This document shows, one piece after another, positions 56,801 to 63,970 of a DNA stretch of 64,000 nt; positions within the stretch are counted from its first letter, which is position 1, and every line of letters begins with the position of its first letter. The DNA comes from Culex pipiens pallens (Eukaryota > Arthropoda > Insecta > Diptera > Culicidae): contig NC_068937.1 in the NCBI RefSeq assembly GCF_016801865.2, positions 138,148,455-138,212,454 on the forward strand. The letters are read 5' to 3'. The position numbers were made by a program, and so were the translations under genes. The notes beneath the pieces are model-generated. The model worked only from the letters and a program-made list of their open reading frames with translations, did no database searches and was not told where the DNA came from.

Positions 56801-59800
56801 GAACTCAAGATCGATGTCCAGCAGACCTTCCTGGTACTGAGCAGTCAACTTCCTAGTTACGGACGTTTCCGCGATGTAACCATTCTCGATCGCATTGTCA
56901 CTAGTGATGGAGAGCTGAAGTCCGGAGACGACACGCACCAGCAGTCTCGTTAGGCTGACCTTATCGCTTCCAACGCGAACCTCCCGTGCTCCGATTACCC
57001 GTCCGGTAATGGGTGACAATACCTAAATTGAAAATTGACTCTTAGCGATCACTCAACTTGAAGCGTTCTTCAACATACCTGAACATCGGTCCTTCCCATA
57101 GCTCGACCCTGCAGCGTTCGACCTCTCAGAGTGGCAATCTTCGGATCGGCCACTCGCAGCAACGGTTGCACCAAATCCGTAACCCTCAAACCAGTCCGGC
57201 GCGAGATCAAATAGTTGACCCGTCCGGAGTCCTGATCCACGGCCAAAAAGCGCGCGTACACCTCGACGGGACTCTGCTGGTAGCGGGCCCGACAAACGCT
57301 GCGCTCCGGCGAGACACCGTTGACAAAGTCGTCCCCGTGGTGACCCCAGCCGTAAGCTCGCTTGCGGCGTCGCATCTTTCCGTTAGCACTCCTGAAAAAG
57401 ACGGGTTTTATAGCGAAGTTCTTCGAACTCATGATTTCAACCAAAGCTTACACATTGTGATCCTCGGGAATCTTCCAGCCCTTGATTTGGGACAGTCGGA
57501 AATCGGCCACGGAAACTTCCAGCGGGAACTCGGGCATCCAAACCATGAACTTGGCCAACCCGGCGTACGTTCCGTACTTGACCTGCACGGAAGCGTTCGA
57601 CGAGCCACGTGCCTCCGAACCGTCGACGTACACCGAACTGCATGACGATGAGACCTGTCAATTGAAAATTATTAGATTTTTTTTATTTAAAAAGGTAAGT
57701 AATGTTGTGCCTTCACCTTTATGACACTTTCATCCTCAGCTTGACAAGAACTCTGCAGAGTTACGTCCGCTACCTTCCCTGCTTGCGACACGATAAACAC
57801 CTTCATCGCTTGCGACACTTGTCTTCCAGTTAGAACGGCCGTGTTCATTAGTTCCCAGTTCTACAAAAAAAATCAATACTACATCAGTCAACCAATTCGA
57901 AAAAAAATCCCCCCAAAAAATCCCACCTTCGAAATCGGCAACACCGCCTGAATGTCATCCTTCTGGATCTCCAGCTTGGCGACGATCTTCTTGCGGCCCT
58001 CCTCGTGCGGCGAGCTGGACGCCTCCGCCGACAGTTCCTTAATCTTCGGTCCGTCGTGCACGTAGCTGACGGACCACACGATCCGCCCGCCGTCCCAGTG
58101 GTCTTTGGTGTCGTTCGCCACCTCCAGCAGCCAGGAGAAGACCTCCACGATTCTGATGAGAAATCCGAAAATTTCTGATTAATTCAGTACATTAAAAAAG
58201 ATGATTTTTAAACTTACTTGTTCGAGTTCATATCGTCCCCGGTGCTGGCCGGACTGTCCGGATCCTGGTCCTTGCGGAACGCAGTCACTCGAGCCACCGT
58301 ATGCTTGGTGTTTTCCTTCTCGACGGAAACGTTCCAGTCTTCGGAGGATGCGCTCGCACCCAGAATGCGCATACCCGCCTTGACACGTGCTCTGTTGGGT
58401 TGAAAAAAAAAAATTAAATTTTTGTTCTCGCATGAAAATTTGAGTGTTTTCGAAAAAAATACGGTAATTTTTGAAAATATTAGTATTTTACAAAACCACT
58501 TGAATAAATTTAAAATGCATTCAAAATTTCGCTTCGTTTGATACCCATATTGCAAATTATAAATTTTTTATTATTTTCGAAGAAATACGGTATTTTGTAA
58601 AAATGTTAGCATTTTACAAAAAAAAAAAACAAATTTAAGAGGAAATGCATACAAAATTTCGATCTGTTTGATATTAATATTGCAAATTATAAAAATTTCG
58701 GGTATTTTCGAAAAAGGTACAATATTTTCGATTCGATTCGTTTGATACCGACCTTGCAAATTTTACAAATTTGAGTATTTTCGAAAAATACGGTGTTTTG
58801 TTAAAAATTGAGTAATATAAAAAAAACAAATTAAAGAGGAAATGCATACAAAATTTCGATTCGTTTGATACCAATACCACAAATTAAAAAAAATAGTATT
58901 TTAAAAAAATACGGTATTTTGTAAAAAAATTTGCATTTTACAAAAAAAAAAACAAATCAAAGAGGAAATGCATACGTAATCGATTCGTGTGATACCCATA
59001 TTGCAAATTATAAAAATTTTAGTATTTTCGACAAAATACGGTATTTTGTAAAAAAATAGCATTTTACAAAAAAAAAAACAATTAAAGAGGAAATGCATAC
59101 AAAATTTCGTTTCGTTAGATACCAATATTGCAATTATAAAAAATTTAGTATTTTCGAAGAAATACGGTATTTTGTAAAAATTTGAAAATTTTACAAAAAA
59201 AAACAAATTAAAGAGAAAATGCATACAAAATTTCGATTTGTTTGATATTTTTATAGCAAATTATAATTTTTTGGAATTTTTACAAAAAAAAAAAACAAAT
59301 TAAAGAGAAAATGCAAACGAAATTTCGATTTGTTTGATATTATTATAGCAAATTATAAATTTTTTAGAATTTTCCGAAAAAATACGGTATTTTATAAAAA
59401 AAATAAGCATTTTACAAAAAAAAAAAACAAATTTAAGAGGAAATGCATACAAAATTTCGATTCGTTTGATACCAATATAACAAATTTAAAAAAAAAGTGC
59501 TTTTAAAAAAAAATACGGTATTTTGTAAAAAATTTTGCATTTTACAAAAAAAACAAATTAAAGAGGAAATGCATACCAAATCGATTCGTGTGATACCCAT
59601 ATTGCAAATTATATTTTTTTAGTATTTTCGACAAAATACGGCATTTTGTAAAAAAATAGCATTTTACAAAAAAAAACAATTAAAGAGGAAATGCATACAA
59701 AATTTCGTTTCGTTAGATACCAATATTGCAAATTATAAAAAAATAGTATTTTCGAAGAAATACGGTATTTTGTAAAAAATTTAGCATTTTACAAAAAAAA

Positions 59801-61375
59801 AAACAAATTAAAGGGAAAATGCTTACAAAATTTCGATTTGTTTGATATTATTATAGCAAATAATATTTTTTTCATAATTTTCGAAAAAAATACGGTATTT
59901 TATATAAAAAATTAGTATTTTACAAAAAAAAACAAATTCAAGAGGAAATGCATTGAGTATTGTAAATTGAGTATTATATTAAAAAAATAAAAATAAAAAA
60001 AATGAAATGCATACAAAATTTCGATTCGTTTGATACCAATATACAAATTAAAAAAAAATGAGTATTTAAAAAAAATACGGTATTTAGTAAAATAATAATC
60101 ATTTTACATCAAAATACAAATTAAGGAGGAAATGCGTGCAAAATTTTGTTTCGTTTGATATTAATATTGCAACGATAATAATAACGATAATGGTTAGACA
60201 TAAACTTTGAAAAATATTTGCAACGGCCTAAGTTTCAAACAATAAATACCTACACAAAATAATTTAGCAAAATAGCGTACACTTTAAAAACACTCATATT
60301 TTCAAAATGTACAATATGGGTGTCAAACGGAAAAAATTGTTTACGCTTTTTCACTTTTATTAGAGTTTTTTTGTGAAATTTTCATATTTCCACAAAATAC
60401 CGTGTTTTTATTAATAAAGTTTTTTAATGTTTATGTCTAACCATTATCGTTATCGTCAAAAATGTTATCGACGATAATTTTATTGATTAACAACCTTTAG
60501 CGTTACTTACCTCACGATGAACACCGCAATGTTTTGTCCCGGTTCCGGGTGTAGGAACACGGGCACGTGAATCTTCGACAGCGGGTAGAGCGGCTGCTGG
60601 GGCACCATCATCGTGAGCGTTTCGTCCGCCCGGAGCTCCTTGTACGGCATCTGACTAGGGACCAGTGGGATCTTGGCGAAGGGCGTCAACGGTTGGATCT
60701 GGACCTTTGGCTCGCACAGTTCGGGACTACGCGCCGGTGGTTCAAACACGCTGTACGACACCTGAACCATTCGCTGGGGAGTCTTCAGTGCTGCTGGTTG
60801 GCGCCCGTCTTTCTCTGGAGGGGGAAGTGGAGGCCACCAGTTCGAAGGTATCACGACTTCGGCGACGCACACTCCGTCTTCTCCTTCGGGCATGCAACGA
60901 CCCTTGAGGGGTGTTTTGTTCCCAATTGAAGCGTGCAAAAGCACGCAGATCTTCTGACGCTGCAGGTGCCCACCGGGATCGGCTCCAGCGTGGAACAGTA
61001 CCCTCAGCACTGGAGAGTCCCGAGGGATGGTATTCTTCACGAGGTGTGCCGAAATGTCCAGGTGCAAGTTCGACTGCTGCAGATCCATCAGGGCGGCCGT
61101 CGTGTTCTGCGTGGTATCGCTGGACGACTCCATGACATCCGGCACAATGTACCGCGCTGGGACGGTTTGTTTCGTCGAGAACGGTCCATAGCTGGCACGA
61201 ATCGACACGGGTTGACTAGTTTGAACCACCGTAAATCGGTCAATCGACAGCACCGAGTCGGACCCGGATCGTCCCTTACCCGACGAGGACGATACCGAAC
61301 TCTGTCGTGGTGAGTGCTTCAGGAAGAAGCCACTGTCCGGTGTCTCGAAGTGAACTTCCACCGCAAATGCTGTGC
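47663..61375 (-). CDS. TMEM132: TMEM132-family single-pass adhesion protein (partial at 5' end, 13 exons)
   Basis: TMEM132 proteins are type I neural membrane proteins with a cohesin-like domain and tandem Ig-like domains outside the cell; the Drosophila relative is detonator. Exons (minus): 61375-60511, 58391-58218, 58152-57927, 57860-57717, 57654-57452, 57391-57079, 57022-56775, 56722-56530, 55933-55366, 55309-55114, 55057-54937, 54874-54035, 47839-47825. They join phase-perfectly into 1,367 codons with GT-AG sites throughout. Family hallmarks: SGFFLK and PRDSPVLRVLFHAG near the N end, YVDGSEARGS, MVWMPEFPLEV, LSQIKGW, CRARYQQSPVEVYARF, YLISRRTGLRVTDLV, SPITGRVIGAREVRVG, ENGYIAE, a transmembrane helix EIGMYVLLAAFCLAIGLFVV, HDWVWLG, and a Gln/Ser/Pro-rich tail ending HYFDNLKESNA. 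The signal peptide exon lies beyond the window. An in-frame extension after the TGA would take the stop to 47663. Confidence 0.93.
47825..47839 (-). CDS. TMEM132: TMEM132-like last coding exon, canonical end ESNA-stop
   Basis: Acceptor TTTTCCAG at 47840-47841 with a fair pyrimidine tract. The exon reads GAA TCG AAT GCC TGA, completing ...NLKESNA, the expected family end, in phase with exon l. It is 6.2 kb from exon l because of the retrotransposon and other repeats in the intron. Confidence 0.8.
   Translation of the reverse strand, partial: ESNA
48982..50358 (+). CDS. Jockey-clade ORF1, gag-like zinc-knuckle protein (458 aa)
   Basis: Nucleic-acid-binding protein that packages the element RNA. 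The N-terminus is basic with a short internal duplication (GISKRKVEAS / GISKRKVLLE, likely nuclear-localisation-type), then an acidic stretch. Residues about 150-265 resemble the domain found before the knuckles in Jockey gags (YKIVVRGLYDMPVEELAAEL). Three knuckles follow at about 270-330: CFNCLGFGHGGKNC and CAKCGTDAHITSQC (both CX2CX4HX4C) and CLNCNGEHSSTDRKC (CX2CX3HX6C). The Pro-rich tail holds a repeated SQEPRP. The stop overlaps the ORF2 start by 11 nt. Confidence 0.92.
   Translation: MTSRVPAQNAGNIALPAAQAGKKVGISKRKVEASTDGQKPGISKRKVLLEVTSNSKKTKKSDGTVPMDEEEENSSSHEEQLLKNNKFAGLPDEDQVAEAKENEVKQRKEKLPPFYVRQSAATIDFRAGLVELIKSGKVQGNIRLCQDGFKVLVQSRQHYQLVKDYLTENEAEYFTHDVVMDKPYKIVVRGLYDMPVEELAAELKVLKLDVLAVHKMSRRNKDIKYRDQLYLLHLAKGSTTLPELKAIRAVFNIIVSWERYRPVHRDVTQCFNCLGFGHGGKNCHLKRRCAKCGTDAHITSQCIQDSLVKCLNCNGEHSSTDRKCPKRAEFVKIRQQASTKNQPQRRRTPPALVEQNFPPLQPRRQVPNLAPLPLDPRKRAEMNHPRPGSSQEPRPPPPGFSQEPRPTQEPAVEENGNDLYTSTELLNIFKQMSAALRGCKTKTQQIEVLTSFVIQYGS
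50348..53002 (+). CDS. Jockey-clade ORF2, AP endonuclease-reverse transcriptase (884 aa)
   Basis: Catalyses target-primed reverse transcription. The APE-like endonuclease occupies residues 1 to about 225: LLNWNACS, ITETHL (catalytic Glu), IAGDLNAKHEVWG (Asp and Asn) and SSDHYPVV (Asp-His). The reverse transcriptase follows: WKLGKVIPILKPQKDP and SYRPISLLSSLSKLFEKVI, QFGFRKGHNTAHQL, LLDVEKAFDNVWHDGL, GVPQGSILGPLLYNIF, the active-site FADDTAVIY near 671, and VYLGLILDSKLLF. The thumb/C-terminal region includes WECCARTHKLKLQRVQNKVL. All catalytic residues are present and there is no RNase H domain, as expected for Jockey. Translation probably couples to the ORF1 stop through the ATGGATCGTAG overlap. 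Confidence 0.95.
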   Translation: MDRRSLKLLNWNACSIRRKNLELVDFLREKEIDVAAITETHLKPGEKVYLQNYKIATQLDRTTSGGGGVLVAVHRDLKPRRLPHFKLDIIEAVGVEIPTSVGPVLFIAAYCPRQVNARDGSAAKLKGDIQKLTRRSAKYIIAGDLNAKHEVWGNSRRNRNGVILHNDLQNGYYNVVSPDRPTRVARSGNHSIIDFYITNMAENVAHPEVFEELSSDHYPVVVEVGASVTPQRQPTRKDYHNVDWQQFQQVVDSNIDYDQHPETFADIDRSLEVIQQAINQAEAANVREVPVNFKVTDIDVDTKHLIRLRNVYRRQYQRTGDYDKKISVNNLNKIIQDRLDNIRNQEFSKHVSQLGNYSKPFWKLSKVLKNKPKPIPPLIVEDSPLITSEEKANALGLHFVSSHNLGASMTSRKETSVANSISTINDSTFEFPADSHVSGEEVKVAVKQMKNMKAPGFDNIFNLVLKKQSDQFFQHLANIFNKCLQLGYFPTNWKLGKVIPILKPQKDPTSPTSYRPISLLSSLSKLFEKVIYSRLLDFTNDNNIILNEQFGFRKGHNTAHQLTRVTKIIKQNKLESKSTAMALLDVEKAFDNVWHDGLIHKLYLYGFPMYLIKIIQHYLSERSFRVFLNGIASGLFNIDAGVPQGSILGPLLYNIFTSDLPTLPGNGVLSLFADDTAVIYKGKITRYLVGRLQKGLDVLSEYFGDWKIRINAAKTQTIIFPLSKSARFVPKDDVLIKMNDVSIPWSKEVVYLGLILDSKLLFRQHVDKILNKCSILIRCLYPLINRKSKLSLKNKLAVYKQIIYPVIEYAVPVWECCARTHKLKLQRVQNKVLKMVLNVPGWTRSSEVHELAEVKMLDQKIQEKCLKFREKCAISEYPLIQGLV
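53401..53821. other. Intronic AT-rich sequence with a short duplicated motif
   Basis: AAAAGGAATCAGCATGTG occurs near 53406 and 53586 in similar surroundings, suggesting a diverged tandem duplication of about 180 bp. Nothing coding. Confidence 0.4.
53822..53988. mobile_element. Short MITE in the last intron
   Basis: Ends GACAGAAAAAATGTGTAATTT (about 53825) and AATTAACACATTTTTTTACTGTGT (to about 53988) are inverted repeats, with GGTAAAATTAC/GTAATTTTACC-type pairs inside. It lies close to the donor of the long cytoplasmic-tail exon. Confidence 0.55.
54035..54874 (-). CDS. TMEM132: TMEM132-like exon l (long cytoplasmic tail)
   Basis: 280 codons, phase 0 at both ends: TPEPVIQMRNPRPRLHPRYV, a Gln/Asn-rich middle (NFTQQQINAALFNNN; NEQQQQQNN), Ala-rich VVAAAVAAEKRRSRGE, PTVVGNPMFANTPDSELGPG, and LGLDDLDMDYEQIMHYFDNL K. 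The last segment is the conserved family C-terminus and requires one more short exon to end. Confidence 0.92.
54937..55057 (-). CDS. TMEM132: TMEM132-like exon k (cytoplasmic)
   Basis: Encodes SEDEKAPPLPPHGIPVIDGV, EYRPPVPPHRNMGVTAGVAN R. The proline-rich PPLPPHG and RPPVPPHR stretches are plausible SH3-type docking sites (inference). Confidence 0.88.
55114..55309 (-). CDS. TMEM132: TMEM132-like exon j (cytoplasmic)
   Basis: Encodes DSRMHIINNPMSSKYGDAEE, SIVQVNSFDNPNHIQLPLTV, then AGAVNTCTYNKRDRRSRIS. It is cytoplasmic and joined in phase on both sides. Confidence 0.88.
55366..55933 (-). CDS. TMEM132: TMEM132-like exon i (juxtamembrane, transmembrane, WVWLG motif)
   Basis: Starts GMKSSVGPLVSALASVQVDF, continues through an acidic juxtamembrane stretch (EYSNLDDILIGIPLKDDHG), the single transmembrane helix LEIGMYVLLAAFCLAIGLFV / VSCVVYASKF (about 55540-55640), and the cytoplasmic HDWVWLGRA. 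The donor AGAG|GTAGGC leaves one base for the next codon. Confidence 0.93.
55934..56529. other. 596-bp intron of the TMEM132-like gene
   Basis: The introns on either side of the neighbouring exons are about 52-66 bp, but this one is about ten times longer. No repeat boundary or second exon is recognisable within it. Three short plus-strand frames (60-80 codons) lack any character. Confidence 0.5.
56530..56722 (-). CDS. TMEM132: TMEM132-like exon h
   Basis: Encodes RDISVDDYFLLVESLDTEVV, AFAPMLASHHPRVIAVGEGN, GDLLRVTLLLSEECRLRRNI, PVSKQ, the last extracellular Ig-like domain of the family (AVGEGNGDLL...C). A 596-bp intron follows, the only longer one in the 54.9-58.4 kb cluster. Confidence 0.91.
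56775..57022 (-). CDS. TMEM132: TMEM132-like exon g
   Basis: Encodes VLSPITGRVIGAREVRVGSD, KVSLTRLLVRVVSGLQLSIT, SDNAIENGYIAETSVTRKLT, GLLDIDLEFSDGSRTPL. SPITGRVIGA and ENGYIAE are family-typical. Confidence 0.92.
57079..57391 (-). CDS. TMEM132: TMEM132-like exon f
   Basis: Encodes SANGKMRRRKRAYGWG, then CRARYQQSPVEVYARFLAVD, SGRVNYLISRRTGLRVTDLV, LRVADPKIATLRGRTLQGRA, GRTDVQ. MRRRKRAYGWG carries an RRRKR furin-like basic site early in the exon, so extracellular cleavage is possible (inference). Confidence 0.92.
57452..57654 (-). CDS. TMEM132: TMEM132-like exon e
   Basis: Encodes VSSSCSSVYVDGSEARGSSN, YGTYAGLAKFMVWMPEFPLE, DFRLSQIKGWKIPEDHN, the best-conserved block of the family. Of two overlapping GT candidates (GTGTAAGC), only the second (GT at 57451-57450) keeps the frame into exon f, so it fixes the donor. 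Confidence 0.92.
57717..57860 (-). CDS. TMEM132: TMEM132-like exon d
   Basis: 48 codons in phase 0: NWELMNTAVLTGRQVSQAMK, VFIVSQAGKVADVTLQSSCQ, AEDESVIK. The NTAVLTG and VADVT...C patterns match the family's Ig-like region. Confidence 0.9.
57927..58152 (-). CDS. TMEM132: TMEM132-like exon c
   Basis: Encodes KIVEVFSWLLEVANDTKDHW, GGRIVWSVSYVHDG and a Lys/Glu-rich stretch ending VLPISK, typical TMEM132 extracellular beta-rich sequence. Flanking introns are 65 and 66 bp. Confidence 0.9.
58218..58391 (-). CDS. TMEM132: TMEM132-like exon b
   Basis: Acceptor CAACAG at 58392; donor CAA|GTAAGT at 58217. Encodes ARVKAGMRILGASASSEDWN... to DDMNSN, joining exon a through a split Arg codon. Separated from exon a by a 2.1-kb intron filled with minisatellite. 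Confidence 0.9.
58440..60180. repeat. Minisatellite of about 125-bp units in a TMEM132 intron
   Basis: The landmark GAGGAAATGCATACAAAATT recurs at about 58639, 58836, 58962, 59087, 59213, 59305, 59437, 59563, 59685, 59813 and 59942, mostly 122-132 bp apart, with one 92-bp and one 197-bp step. Each unit also has TTTCGAAGAAATACGGTATT and TTTGATACCAATATTGCAAA. A related but single-copy stretch occurs at about 44820-45060 in the element at 43371-45277. Confidence 0.85.
60155..60500. mobile_element. Inverted-repeat element end next to the minisatellite
   Basis: ATAATGGTTAGACATAAACT (about 60187) is inverted as GTTTATGTCTAACCATTATC (about 60427). The right end, ATTGATTAACAACCTTTAG, matches the right end of the 43371-45277 element. 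So the minisatellite and this end probably belong to one mobile unit, inserted only about 10 bp from the exon a donor. Confidence 0.5.
60511..61375 (-). CDS. TMEM132: TMEM132-like exon a (N-terminal extracellular region)
   Basis: Acceptor TACAG|GCACAG at 61376; donor GAG|GTAAGT at 60510. Encodes 287 codons starting TAFAVEVHFETPDSGFFLK, then a Ser-rich linker, RASYGPFSTKQTVPARYIVPD, PRDSPVLRVLFHAGADPGG, CVLLHAS and CVAEVVIPSNWWPPLPPP, the conserved TMEM132 N-terminal (cohesin-like) region. It is preceded by at least one exon ending in phase 1. GTG codons here are internal, not starts. Confidence 0.92.
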
Positions 61376-61865
61376 CTGTAAATGGAAAAGAAAACGTGAT
61401 TTAGTTGAATGATTAACTAGTTGAATTTGTGTCAGCTTAGCGACACATTTCTCCAAGCGTCATTATCTTATCTCAACACCGTCGTCGTCGTCATCGCCCG
61501 TCCACGGGATTCTGCCTCGCCGGGTTTATTTTTAATTTAACTTCCCTCGCAGAGCAAGCGTTTTATTGAATGTATACTTCTTCGCTTTATTGTCTGTTTA
61601 CTAATTACAAGCGCTGATAAGCAAATCATTGCCCGGAGGAAGTGCGACTGGAATTCCGAGGGAAGTCGCAGTCACTTCAGAGGCGAATTGGCGTGATTCC
61701 GAGTTTTTCCCCGCTGCTAAGTGAGATCAACAAAGAAGTCGTATTTATTTCAAACTTTAATCGAGCACATTTCCGCTGATCTTTCACCCCGCTGCCACAA
61801 CAAGCATAGAGAGTAGGGCAAAAGACCATGGCTTAGCAGCGTCAACCGATGGGCGCCTTTACTTA
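61376..61865. other. Upstream intron of the TMEM132-like gene (3' part)
   Basis: Non-repetitive, moderately GC-rich sequence upstream of the acceptor at 61376. No signal-peptide exon with a donor is visible on the minus strand, so the 5' exon lies farther right, beyond the window. Confidence 0.5.
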
Positions 61866-63358
61866 CAGTATGTAAAAAAAGTATTTACACCCCTTGGGCA
61901 CTATGCACATTTTGTGATGAAACATGTAAAAAATTTAAAGTTTGACAGGAACCTAGTACTACGTTTTGTTCAAAAACTCATGCCAAACATTTTGCTACAA
62001 AAAGCTCATGAAAAGATGATTTCTATAAAAAGTTATATAACAAATACTATTACGAAAATAAAAAAGATGCAAAAAAAGTATGTACACCTTTCGAAAAATT
62101 TACATAAATAATGTTATTTGTTGACAAATCACCATAAATCCAGTCTCCCAACTCCAAATAGGCATCCTTGACTGATTAAAAAAAGAATTTGGATTGAATA
62201 TAAAGTTTACTAACTACTTAGTATAAAAGTTTATATATCTCTGGAAATTCTATATAAAACTTATCTAAACTTAATTTTGAAAACTTTTAATTCAACTAAA
62301 TGTCAATATATTAGCATATAATTGCTAAATAAACATTTTGGAGTGGGTATAACACCGTTTTGGGGGTATTTGTATCGATAGAATAGATTTTTCGTTGGAA
62401 TTTCGTACCAACCCGGAATTACGTCGTAGGAAAATCCGCCGGCATCCGAACCGGTCCACGATTCACAAGTCAACCTATGTGGAATCGGAAAGAGCATAAA
62501 ATTTCCGATCTTTTGATACCCAAACATCTACGTTTTCTTTAAAACCTACGTTTCTAAATACCTGGGCAAAAAGTAAGTTTGATCCACGAGAACAAAAATT
62601 ACGAAATTCCATACATTTTTGGCAGGTTGCTCAAACGAAACCATAACAACGTTTTTGCTTAGGTATTTATAAACGTAGGTTTTATAGAAAACCTAGATTT
62701 ATGGGTATCAAAAGATCGGAAATGTTATGCCCTTTCCGATTCCACATAGGTTGACTTGTGAATCGTGGACCGGTTCAGATGCCGGCGGATTTTCCGACGA
62801 CGTAATTCCGGGTTGTTACGAAATTCCAACGAAAAATCTATTCTATCGATACAAATACCCCCAAAACGGTGTTATACCCACTCCAAAATGTTTATTTAGC
62901 AATTATATGCTAATATATTGACATTTAGTTGAATTAAAAGTTTGCAAAATTAAGTTTAGATAAGTTTTATATAGAATTTCCAGAGTAATATAAACTTTTA
63001 TTCTAAGTAGTTAGTAAACTTTATATTCAATCCAAATTCTTTTTTTAATCAGTCAAGGATGCCTATTTGGAGTTGGGAGACTGGATTTATGGTGATTTGT
63101 CAACAAATAACATTATTTATGTTAATTTTTCGAAAGGTGTACATACTTTTTTTGCACCTTTTTTATTTTCGTAATAGTATTTGTTATATAACTATTTATA
63201 GAAATCATCTTTTCATGAGCTTTTTGTAGCAAAATGTTTGGCATGAGTTTCTGAACAAAACGTAGTACTAGGTTCTTGTCAAACTTTAAATTTTTTACAT
63301 GTTTCATCACAAAATGTGCATAGTGCCCAAGGGGTGTAAATACTTTTTTTACATACTG
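61866..63358. mobile_element. Tc1/mariner-like fold-back element, 1.49 kb with arms of about 700 bp
   Basis: Ends CAGTATGTAAAAAAAGTATT and its perfect reverse complement, flanked by TA on both sides (61864-61865, 63359-63360), the Tc1/mariner target duplication. The inverted match continues inwards for about 700 bp on each side, around a loop of about 80-100 bp (62570-62655). The two 62-65 codon frames (61914-62111 plus; 63122-63310 minus) are the same arm sequence read twice, not transposase. The element is non-autonomous and would form a very long hairpin. Confidence 0.85.
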
Positions 63359-63360
63359 TA

Positions 63361-63800
63361 AGTTTTAAGAGCATCCTCCGCCCAGAGTGATTCGCATTTC
63401 AAGCATTCTTTTCCCACATTGCTATCGCATGATGAATCTCTGGCTGTATCTTCATGTGTGTTGGCGGCGGCGGCGGCGGCTGTAATCCTTCTGCCCTTGC
63501 ACGCATTTGCATCGTCGTCGTCAACGCAGAGAATGTCATTCGACGAGGAACGGGGTGGCGAGGGTGGTCGGATGCTGCAACCCATTGACACCGAAGCGGC
63601 CGATGACTCAAACGATCTCGTTGTGTCTTTTGCAATGCCGCACGCTTAGGAATGCTCCGCCCCTCTCTCCCATGCAAGATGGTGACCACCCACTCGAAGG
63701 CGGTGCGGCGATACCACCCCCGAACTCATTACGATGCATGAACGTTCATTGTCATGGTCCGTTGAGGCGCTAAAGGTTATTGATATCAATGTTTTGAGAC
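63361..63800. other. Upstream region of the gene starting at 63971
   Basis: Unique DNA with a GGCGGCGGCGGCGGC tract (about 63466-63480) and a GTCGTCGTCGTCA run (63511-63523). A 76-codon plus frame (63419-63649) begins with an Ala-rich hydrophobic stretch, but this is the translation of the GGC tract and has no family resemblance. Confidence 0.4.
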
Positions 63801-63807
63801 CGACTGT

Positions 63808-63886
63808 TTATCAAACCTCGTGACGTTGATTCCGAAAATAAGCTTATCAAAGCGCGGATTAACCGCGCGTCGAAGTGGTCCGATAA
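63808..63886 (+). promoter_or_regulatory. Cluster of three GATA-factor motifs
   Basis: TTATCA at 63808-63813, TTATCA at 63844-63849 and GATAA at 63882-63886 lie within 80 bp, just upstream of a TATA box. A GCGCGGATTAACCGCGC inverted repeat lies between them at 63852-63868. GATA sites near the promoter are typical of insect midgut and fat-body genes. Function here is inferred. Confidence 0.5.
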
Positions 63887-63910
63887 CAAATTAATCTAAA
63901 TGAATTGAGC

Positions 63911-63948
63911 TATAAAAGCGCCAAGCAATCACGGGAACCGTTTCAGTT
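63911..63948 (+). promoter_or_regulatory. Core promoter: TATA box and TCAGTT initiator
   Basis: TATAAAAG at 63911-63918 and an arthropod-type initiator TCAGTT at 63943-63948 (A at 63945 as likely +1) are about 33 bp apart, close to the usual spacing. They lie 26 bp before the ATG at 63971, giving a short leader. Confidence 0.65.
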
Positions 63949-63970
63949 GGCATCATTCGAAATCTGCAGA

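Noticed and set aside
57452..57453. Alternative donor two bases earlier (GT at 57453-57452)
   Set aside because: It would join exon f out of frame and hit a stop at once (GAG TGC TAA).
54170..57645. Long plus-strand open frames of 155-206 codons (54170-54637, 54210-54821, 55388-56008, 57058-57645)
   Set aside because: They are antisense shadows of the GC-rich TMEM132-like exons. The minus strand has family motifs and phase-consistent splice sites over the same bases.
60511..61361. Start of the TMEM132-like protein at the GTG encoding VEVHF (61361)
   Set aside because: The frame continues upstream as TAFAVEVHF to a good splice acceptor at 61376, and family members have further N-terminal sequence.
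61914..63310. Transposase fragments encoded at 61914-62111 (plus) and 63122-63310 (minus)
   Set aside because: The two peptides are nearly the same because they are the two arms of one inverted repeat; no DDE motifs are present.
63419..63649. Secreted protein with an Ala-rich signal peptide
   Set aside because: The hydrophobic run is the translation of a GGC-type repeat; the better start with a promoter is at 63971.
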